Below are positions 56,119-64,000 of a DNA stretch of 64,000 bases, one piece after another. Below the pieces are notes generated by a model, which saw only the letters and a list, made by a program, of their open reading frames with translations, did not search any database and had not been told where the DNA came from. Origin of the DNA: Chondrosia reniformis. Lineage: Eukaryota > Porifera > Demospongiae > Chondrillida > Chondrillidae. Location of the stretch: positions 682,001 to 746,000 of the forward strand of contig OX359191.1 of assembly GCA_947172415.1 (NCBI GenBank), written 5' to 3'. The translations under genes were made by a program, and so were the position numbers. Numbering within the stretch: position 1 is the stretch's first letter; each line of letters opens with the position of its first letter.

Positions 56119-59100
56119 TGTATGTATGTATGTATGTATGTATGTATGTATGTATGTATGTATGTATGTATGTATGTATGTATGGCCTTTTGGCTAAACC
56201 TTTGACTTATGTTGCATTTGTGAGTCTAAACTGAAAGCCCTCGAGATTCAAGGTAGCAAACATGGTCCTAAGCTCACCTAGTATTACAGGATATGTGGGA
56301 GATGAACCTCCATTCACAGTACATGTGTATCCTCTAGCATGAGATGGATTGAATGAAAAGATGTGTAGTGTACGTGCAGGTCCAGGTGTGACAGCAATTT
56401 CTCCTCTTGTTGTCCTGACAACTGTTCTGGGATCACCAGTATACCAGTTCTTGCCTGTACTGCTCCTGTCACAATACAACTTTACAGATTGACTGAGGGT
56501 AGGTGTTATAGTGATGGGAGTAGTGGGATCATCAGTCCTTCCAACTGTAATTGTGTTAGTTGCTGATGGATTTACTACATAGAGAATAAGCATATTAACA
56601 TGCCACATTACACATAAACTTGAACTACACGTGCAAATAAATGTATACATGCTCTACATCCTTAAATATTTCCATTTAACTGACTCACCTAGTACCACAG
56701 GGTAGGTTGTCTTTGTCTGAGTATCACCTTTAGTAGATACCAAACAAGTGTATGTTCCAGCATAACTTGGAGTGAATGAAGAGAATGCCAATATTCTTGG
56801 ATATCCAGCAACTGTACGTATTTCATTTTCAGTGGGTACTACTTCACTTCCCGTAGTGTACCATTGTTTAAACCTTATACCTCTATCGCACTGCAGTTCT
56901 ACTGATTGCCCAATGGTAGGTGTTGCAGTGATGGTAGCAGTTTGATCAGGAGGATATCCAACTACAATAGTAGTCGGTTGAAGTGGAAGTTTCTGTACTG
57001 TTGAAAATAAAAGTTTTCAGTGTGAATAGGGAAATTGCGTATATATAAGCCTAGAAAGATGTACACACATGTAGTTCAATAACTTTGCAAACATTACTGT
57101 AATCATAATTGTAATGTACATATAAATTTAAATCATTTCAATACCAAATGTGTGTTGATGCGTAAATATAGACACGAAATTGACAAACAAATGACTAGCT
57201 ACATATTACTGCCTTCAACGGCCACTGATACCATGCATATGTACATCACTCAAAATTAGCATAATAAATTGGATGTTTCACATTAACTTACTTAAACATA
57301 CAACACCAGCCTCTCTGCTGTGATTACAGTCATCCACTCTCCATCCAGAATGGTAACATTCGCCAATACTGCTCTCTCTACCAGTACACCCAACATTGCC
57401 CATCCAAATGGGACCACTCCCCTCTCCATAGGAGGAGGACAATCTGGCAGAGAGTGCACCTGTGAATCCAGCCATCCTGCAGGCAACATTAGCATCATTG
57501 ATATCCCAATCACTGTCACAGATAGTTCCCCAAGTCTTGTTAAAGTACACTTCCACTCTTCCTTCATTCGGTCTACTGCTACCAGATAATCTGACCTTCA
57601 GGTGGTCAACTATAACATAATAACTTACAATTTTCATCAAATATAAGTACATCTCTGATCGGACATTTTAAAGATTGGCTGATAATTCAAATTAGTACAT
57701 AGTGGTGTGTATAATAGATTATTCATAGGAAGCCTACATGAAAGCACATTTAATCTTCATAAATACAGGAATATAAGCAATATCTACATATGATCAGAAA
57801 TAATCACTGGAACGTATTACGCCATACCAGCCAAGTGACCGAAGTCTGATCTTGGCTGGGGGACCGAAGTCCTATTAAGTTGGCAACCAGTGATCGCCTC
57901 CCAGTCATCCAAAGATGGAAAAAAAAATTCATCAAAGAACCACAGACAGCTGTTTCGCCCTCATTTGGGCTCATCAGTGTGGTACACTTCAATGATGGTA
58001 AATTGGATGACTGCCCTCACTTATAAATCCACCACAAGTGAAACACTTGTGGTTTCATTTTAAGTGAGGATGGAGGCTACAGTCTAAGTGAGACTGAGCA
58101 CTCACAATGACAAAAGGGAGTTAATTGCACTAAGCCTGTGCAAAGGCTAAAATGATCAGAAATTATTATTTTTGATCATTTTAGCCTTTGCACAGGCTTA
58201 GTGCAATTAACTCCCTTTTGTCATTGTGAGTGCTCAGTCTCACTTAGACTGTAGCCTCCATCCTCACTTAAAATGAAACCACAAGTGTTTCACTTGTGGT
58301 GGATTTATAAGTGAGGGCAGTCATCCAATTTACCATCATTGAAGTGTACCACACTGATGAGCCCAAATGAGGGCGAAACAGCTGTCTGTGGTTCTTTGAT
58401 GAATTTTTTTTTTCCATCTTTGGATGACTGGGAGGCGATCACTGGTTGCCAACTTAATAGGACTTCGGTCCCCCAGCCAAGATCAGACTTCGGTCACTTG
58501 GCTGGTATGGCGTAATACGTTCCAGTGATTATTTCTGATCATTTTAGCCTTTGCACAGGCTTAGTGCAATTAACTCCCTTTTGTCAATATCTACATATAT
58601 AAGTACATGCATGTAGGTGCATGATCTTACTTGCACATGCCACACCAACATCCATATTGTGATCACAGTGTGATGTTGTAAATCCCGTATGGGGACAGTC
58701 TGATAAACTATTCTCTATTCCTGTGCAATCCAGTCCAGACATCCACACCGGACCACTTCCTTCTCCATAGTGAGCCGATGTTTTGTATCCAAGTGCAAAC
58801 GGATATTTCAGCATTCTACAGACTATATTAGCCTCTCTGATGTCCCATCTGTTACTACACACTGTACCCCATGTGTAGTTGAAGTAGACCTCTACCCTAC
58901 CCTCATGTGAAGGATTACCATCAGCATTGATCAGTCTAACTGAGAGACTTTCATCTATAATAATATAAAATATACAATAGTGACTATTCATACATATTCA
59001 TGAAAAATCTAGGATACCATTTTCCTACATGCTATGCCTATTCTGTTAAAAGAGCCTATAGGGGAACTAAACCTGAAGAGAGCTTTGGATGAAGATACAG

Positions 59101-62100
59101 GAGTCTTTTCTTCCTTCTTTTCCCTTCTTTCATTTCTTCTCCACTGGGTCAGACAGCCATTTCTGGGAATTCCACCCGTCATCAGTGATCCTGGGAGTCT
59201 CTGTCTTTTTCTTTGTCTTGATCTTCTGTGAATCCTTGGCTCATACATGATCCATGGCCAGTTTAGAAGAAGATGAAAGAGAGGAAAAGAAGAAAGAAAA
59301 GACTCCAGGACCTGTTTCTTCATCCAAAGCTCTCTTCAGGTTTAGTTCCCCTATAGGCTTTTTTACAGAATAGGCACAGCATGTATAGGAAATTGGTATA
59401 TTAGATTTTTCATATGTACTGTGTGTACATGCAGTAGTATTTATATATGTATATATACTCTTTGACATGAAACATCTTCTATCCTACAAATATATATATA
59501 TACAGTGCAAGTTACAATATACTAAGGTAATCTAATATAAATAAATAATATAAATAAATAAATAATTAAATAATTCATATGGCTCCAAGAAAGGACCTAG
59601 AAACAAAATGGGCATATCATCATAAAGTTTAGGGTATAAAACTCATTTCAAATTAAGGGATTTTTGATTTAGGCCTCCATTTGTTAGCATATAAAAGGCG
59701 ATAGCACTATAGAAAACCTATGGGAAATTTATATTGAAACAATGTGTTATATTAATAAAAATTATCAATTGGTCAGATCATTTTGAAATCAACATATATC
59801 ATGGTACATGTGTATGACAAACGTGTGGCGAAATATTGCTTAATTAAAATTGCAAAATAATCAAGATATAATGAAGAATTCAAGGTTACGATTGCGCAAT
59901 CTGGTGATGTATGTGATGTTTATCTAGTGCGTCACCAACACCCTCGTATATGTCGCTCCGTCCACATTTTGAGAATCATGTGACGTTGCGAAAACGTCAC
60001 CAATTACATTATTTATTTATTTAGATTACCTTAGTATATTGTAACTTGCACTGTATATAGGTTGGAGCAGTAAATATTGGACAAACATATATATATATAT
60101 ATACTTATATGTAGCTATATCTCTACATACACCTGTACCTGCACATGTAACCCAAAGGTCTTGATAATCACTGTTTCTGCATGTTGTCCCCCATCCTGAA
60201 TTAAGACAATCTACAATACTACTCTCTGTTCCAATACATTCAGGTCTATAAACTGATGTATTTCGATGTCCTACTCCAAGCTGTTTTGCTCCCCAAACTC
60301 TAGTAGCATAGGGACGTCTACGCATCTTACAGATCACATTAGCTTCATTGAGATCCCAATCCGAACTGTAGCCGCACACTGGTCTCCAAGCATTGTTGTA
60401 GTAGAGCTGAACTTGTCCTTCATACTTGTGACTGCCATTAAAAAGGTAAGCCTTTATCTCTATTTGAACATAAAACGTTTACATGCTACGGTACTAATTA
60501 TAATATTATAGGTTATATATATATATAATAGATGTAACTTGCACTGTATATAGACATATGCATATATATATAATAATAATACTATAGATTATATGGATAC
60601 ACTTTTGCCTACCAAACTAATAATTGTGCAATATTTGTTCACATTATGTAATAACTGGGAAAAGGTCTACTACAGGTTAAATATATGCATATGAGCACCA
60701 ACCTTCGAATTCAGAGCACACAACTGCTGCATCATTGGAATGTGTATGGTTACTATATAAATCTGGGGTATCAACATAACACTCAGCAATACTCCTTTCA
60801 GATCCATCACAATTCAGATACCAAAACCAAAATGGTCCAGTTCCACTTCCAAATCCTAAAGAAGATGCTCTGCCCATTTTGAGTGCAAATTGGTATCCAA
60901 GCGTTCTGCAGACCACATTTGCATCTCTCATATCCAAAGAATTATAATCAATTGTTCCCCATACTTTGTTTATATAAACTTCCACTCTTCCTTCATGATC
61001 AGCGGGATGTGATCCACCGACCAGCCTGATAGAGATAGGACTCATAGGATTTGGATCTAATGCACATATATATATACGCGTACATACATGAGTATAGACA
61101 ATGTAAATTCACAGTATATAGTGGCTACACAATGACCCATATATGCATGGCGGTTTAACAGCTGTCACCCCTTGTTATCATGTAATACAAATGTTGTGTA
61201 ATCGTTTCCTGTGTTTGTTATTTGCCTGCCTTGAAGCCATTTCCCATGATGAGAAACAGGAATTAAATTGCAGTGGCCTAAAATGGGAATCTGGGAACAA
61301 GCTCTTTAAAGCTATAATTAAACAAATCTCATCGTGCGAATTTAATGATATACATTCATATATATGATTTCAACCTACATACCAAAACATTTAACACCAA
61401 TGTCCTGGTTTATGTGGCAACTGTGATTAAACAATCCATTACGTAAACATTCTGTTATATCTATCTCCCACCCATTGCACTGTACATCACTCAACCAGTG
61501 TACTTGATTGCTACTACTTTCTCCATAAATGTCTACAGCAAACAGGTAGCCGAGCATCTTGCAGATCACATGTGAGTCATTTATATCCCATCCAGTAGGA
61601 CAGACTGCTCCCCAGGTACTGTTAAAATACACCTCTACTCTTCCTTCATCTTGATGTGATCTACCGACAAGTCTGACCATAACATCAGATGGCCCATGAT
61701 ATAATGGATCTATTGTATATAAGTTATAATTTTATAGAATCATACATAGACACATAGTACATGTATGCCACACTTATATATTAAGTTTCTCACTATAGCA
61801 GACAACTCCTGCATCACTTCTATGTCTACAACTGCTTGGGCTAGATCCACGTGAGCAATTTAGTAGATTTATTTCAGATCCTCTACAATTAACATCTTCA
61901 AACCAAACTGTTTGACCACGTCCTCCTCCTCCAAAATATGCAGATGATCTAGCTGCTATAGCATACCTGTATCCAAGCATTCTACAGACTACATTAGCAT
62001 CTCTGATGTCCCATCCTTTATCACAGACTGTACCCCAAGTGTTGCTGTAGTAGATCTCCACTCTACCCTCAGCCGGATGACTTCCATTAAGAAGTCTTAC

Positions 62101-62120
62101 AGAACCAGATATAGGAAATG
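52905..62120 (-). CDS. SRCR/Ig/Fn3 mosaic protein (5' end unresolved)
   Basis: Fourteen exons from the 5' side: SRCR 61794-62120, 61383-61709, 60703-61056, 60139-60459, 58631-58954, 57292-57609; Ig 56689-56997 and 56278-56574; Fn3 (chimeric) 55688-56029; SRCR 55013-55339 and 54506-54823; Ig 53903-54211 and 53492-53788; Fn3 52905-53239 with the stop. Every exon starts and ends in phase 1 and codes one domain. SRCR signatures are GRVEVYF, WGTVCSNGWDIREANIVCR and DCPHTGF. Ig exons show LYCDR and YTCTV. Fn3 exons show YTVSWTAVN and TYYVWVAAEIRG. No membrane segment is seen, so a secreted or matrix-like product is possible, but the 5' end is missing. Units 52905-55339 and 55688-58954 are tandem duplicates. 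The 60703 exon lacks the first conserved Cys (GTIDYNS). Confidence 0.88.
53299..53397. repeat. (TATG)n microsatellite, unit 1
   Basis: About 24 perfect TATG repeats in the intron between the last Ig and last Fn3 exons. The duplicated unit carries an equivalent array at 56089-56184. Confidence 0.97.
55383..55540 (+). repeat. Dispersed repeat family R1, copy 6
   Basis: Right part of R1 (CCTGTATCTTCATCCAAAGC to GGCACAGCATGTAGGAAAAT), between duplicated SRCR units. Its duplicate is 59255-59415. Confidence 0.85.
56089..56184. repeat. (TATG)n microsatellite, unit 2
   Basis: Counterpart of the array at 53299 in the duplicated unit, about the same length. Confidence 0.97.
57792..58584. mobile_element. 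793-bp palindromic foldback element (family R2) with 14-bp target duplication
   Basis: Bases 57792-58540 form an almost perfect inverted repeat centred near 58166, with arms of about 365 bp and a very small loop. A tail to 58584 repeats the TTTGCACAGGCTTAGTGCAA segment. CAATATCTACATAT flanks it on both sides (57778-57791, 58585-58598). The duplicated unit at about 54968-54981 shows the empty site. It carries the R2 landmarks (CAGCCAAGTGACCGAAGTCT) plus ACAGACAGCTGTTTCGCCC. It lies in the intron between two SRCR exons. No coding frame is recognised. Confidence 0.93.
58998..59240 (-). repeat. Dispersed repeat family R1, copy 7 (inverted)
   Basis: Nearly full-length reverse complement of R1, from ATTTTCCTACATGCTATGCC to the AAGACAAAGAAAAAGACAGA region. 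It lies head to head with copy 8, only about 15 bp away. Absent from the equivalent place in SRCR unit 1. Confidence 0.88.
59255..59415 (+). repeat. Dispersed repeat family R1, copy 8
   Basis: Duplicate of copy 6. With copy 7 it makes an R1 inverted pair. Confidence 0.85.
59503..60053. mobile_element. 551-bp MITE with 31-bp inverted repeats and TA target duplication
   Basis: The ends are CAGTGCAAGTTACAATATAC at the left and its exact reverse complement at the right, continuing with TAAGGTAATCTA. TA lies on both sides. The empty site is seen in the duplicated unit near 55590 (atatatgtatatagg). It is non-coding and AT-rich. Typical of a Tc1/mariner-derived MITE. A stray end of the same family (TGTAACTTGCACTGTATATAG) occurs at about 60533. 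Confidence 0.92.
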
Positions 62121-62146
62121 CTATGTGTTGAACGAAACAACAGCTA

Positions 62147-62325
62147 GGATTCACAAATTCCAAGGGTCACTGATGAAGGGTGGAATTCCCAGAAACAGCT
62201 GTCTGGCCCAGTGGAGCAGAAACAGAAAGAAATGACTCCTATATCCTTATCCAAAGCTCTTTCCAGGTTTAGTTCCCTATAGGCATTTTTAATTTATTAG
62301 AGAGTAGGCATAACATGTAGGAAAA
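62147..62325 (+). repeat. Dispersed repeat family R1, copy 9
   Basis: It starts GATTCACAAATTCCAAGGGT and includes GAAACAGCTGTCTGGCCC and GGCATAACATGTAGGAAAAT, with a 15-bp insertion after CCTATAGGC. Confidence 0.85.
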
Positions 62326-63374
62326 TGGTGTGTTATTCATGAATATTGCGCATACATTAAGATAATGATTGCATAATATATATATCAGTACTTGAAGCCC
62401 CTATATATAACTTATCAGTATTATAAAAACTTATTTTAGCGTACTGAGAGAGAAACTAGCTAAACTGGGTGCTTATAACCAATACACTGTACCTCTTGAT
62501 GGAAAGGGATTCACAACAGTACTTATGTATAGAGCAAGCGACAGAACTCCACTGGTACGTTGAATCATCGCCTAAACTGAAGAATAGCACCTTAATTATA
62601 CTATCTTTAGTTGAGAATATACTGAAAACTCTTATAGGCAAAGCTATAGCTAGCTATAGAGCTGTTGATTACTCCTGGTCGAGGACAAGATCAAGTCCTC
62701 CTTAAATACATTTTATGTGGCTCAGGAAACAGGAAGTACTACATATATACGAGAAGGGTTCAGTCCTCATATATACTGTGATCCCCATTGCATGTCTGCA
62801 TTACATGCATCTTCGTATTACTGTAACAATAACAGTTATATATATTGGGGGTGCTTTGAGATATATATATATATCTATTACTTACGTATATAAGGAGTAG
62901 AATATATTGTCAAGAGTGTAACAATAACGTAACTTTAGACCCACAGAGGTATAATACACTCTAAGTAAACTTGTTTACAAATCTAGTTATTAAACACACA
63001 ATGCAACTTGAAACTGAAAACTATATACTGTACAAAGAGCCATTAATCCATTATATATAACAAATACGCGTAAGTGAATTATGCATGCATTATAATAAGT
63101 GATGTTGTGTCTTGTAAGCTGAAAGAGAGTGAAACTGGTACCGTATATACTCACATGTACGGCCATAGGATCTTCAACTGTGTACATGTCAGTTGCATTG
63201 TAGAAATACGTATCTAAAGCTAAAGCAGCATTAATTCACTAATTCATGATTTTTCTAAATTTCATTGTAAATGTAGCATGCATCTCATTAATATAATCTT
63301 ACATAACAAATATGTATAGAATATACATTCAAAGGGAGTCTATAAGTTGTACACTATTCAGTTTGTATTTATAC

Positions 63375-63408
63375 CAGTAGCAGTACCAGTGTTATATGTT
63401 TGGTAATC
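63375..63408 (-). CDS. Possible upstream exon of SRCR gene
   Basis: A 34-nt segment (DYQTYNTGTAT) between acceptor catacag and donor gtataa. It ends in phase 1, as the SRCR exon ending at 62120 requires. Short, so support is weak. Confidence 0.3.
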
Positions 63409-64000
63409 CTGTATGGGAAATAAAGAAATGCATTTTTTAAATAAGTTGGATGTAGTTTTCTAAAAATGTGAAACAAGAAAATAATATTCTACTATAGGAT
63501 TTATATTTTCCTCATACTGATATCAACCATGACTGCAGGTAAATTGTACTGTAGAATATTTATGGACATGCATGACTGCAGGTAAATTGTACTGTAAATT
63601 CATGGACATACATGATAATATGTTTCACTCATTTGTCCAAGTAATTTAGGTTAAGGATAAAGTTAACAAAGTGACAATGATTTCACTTTAAAAGCAGTCA
63701 CTATAAAACCAGAGGCCAGTCAAATTAGGACACAGCTAATGCCATGGTTACATGAGGTATATATTGTCCAACATTTCAAGTTTTCCAGTAGCCATGGCAA
63801 CACATACACACCTGAGCTCGCTTGCTAGACCAACTGAACATGCATGTAATTAACAAATGACAACTACAAAATAAAAATGTATAAAATGCAGTAAGTTAAG
63901 GTTGTTATGCCTATCTTCCCATATATACAGAATAGAGCACTGTAATTCTTAAAGGTTAAGGAATTATAAAGCTAAGTTTTCCATAGACTTATAATAAGAA

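Larger units (their letters stand above)
62121..64000. other. Upstream region of SRCR gene
   Basis: It holds an R1 copy (62147-62325), a GT-AG bounded 34-nt exon candidate (63375-63408), a direct repeat CATGACTGCAGGTAAATTGT (about 63530 and 63571) and otherwise AT-rich sequence. More 5' exons of the SRCR gene are expected here or outside the window. No signal peptide exon is identified. Confidence 0.45.

Noticed and set aside
1-64000. tRNA, rRNA or other structural RNA genes
   Set aside because: No tRNA-like cloverleaf or rRNA-like stretch was recognised by eye. A covariance-model scan (tRNAscan-SE, Infernal) would be decisive.

Overview
The window is eukaryotic nuclear DNA. It is AT-rich, with multi-exon genes, short introns with ordinary GT-AG sites, and many TA-flanked DNA transposons and dispersed repeats. 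The gene content fits an early-branching animal, most likely a sponge: a BMAL-type bHLH-PAS factor, INCENP, the ciliary protein LRRC56, two calumenin-like CREC proteins, a Roco-type NTPase with a death-fold tail, and a large SRCR/Ig/Fn3 mosaic gene. The sponge assignment is inference. All exon models were built by hand from splice sites, codon phase and protein similarity. No search was run.

Region 1 (1-3095) is most of a Tc1/mariner-type element whose left end lies outside the window. It holds a BEN-domain gene and a DD34E transposase gene in convergent orientation. Region 2 (3098-15537) has an ankyrin-repeat gene made of alternating 102-nt exons and a 5'-truncated BMAL copy, both on the minus strand. 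Two further elements sit in ankyrin introns: a complete 3,019-bp element (4819-7837) that again pairs a BEN-domain gene with a DD34E transposase, and a 1,040-bp deletion derivative (8457-9496) that keeps the BEN-associated N-terminal exon. Region 3 (16534-19672) is a Roco-like gene.

Region 4 (about 20280-28781) is a second copy of region 2 without the two large elements. It contains a degenerate ankyrin gene and the downstream part of the complete BMAL gene, whose start and bHLH exons lie outside the duplication (31311-31992). Region 5 (32668-40474, minus) is LRRC56, whose introns are full of minisatellites. It is divergent from, and only about 250 bp away from, a tandem pair of CREC genes (40727-46089, plus). 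Region 6 (46562-52519, minus) is INCENP. Region 7 (52905-62120 and probably beyond, minus) is the SRCR/Ig/Fn3 gene. About 2.8 kb of it has been tandemly duplicated, which created a chimeric Fn3-SRCR exon, and the second unit has since taken up three insertions.

The main novelty candidate is the repeated pairing, inside TA-flanked Tc1/mariner elements, of a transposase with a BEN-domain protein that carries a small shared N-terminal domain. Also notable are the truncated BMAL duplicate, the chimeric SRCR exon, a 793-bp near-perfect palindrome with a 14-bp target duplication, and a dispersed repeat family present at least nine times in 64 kb.
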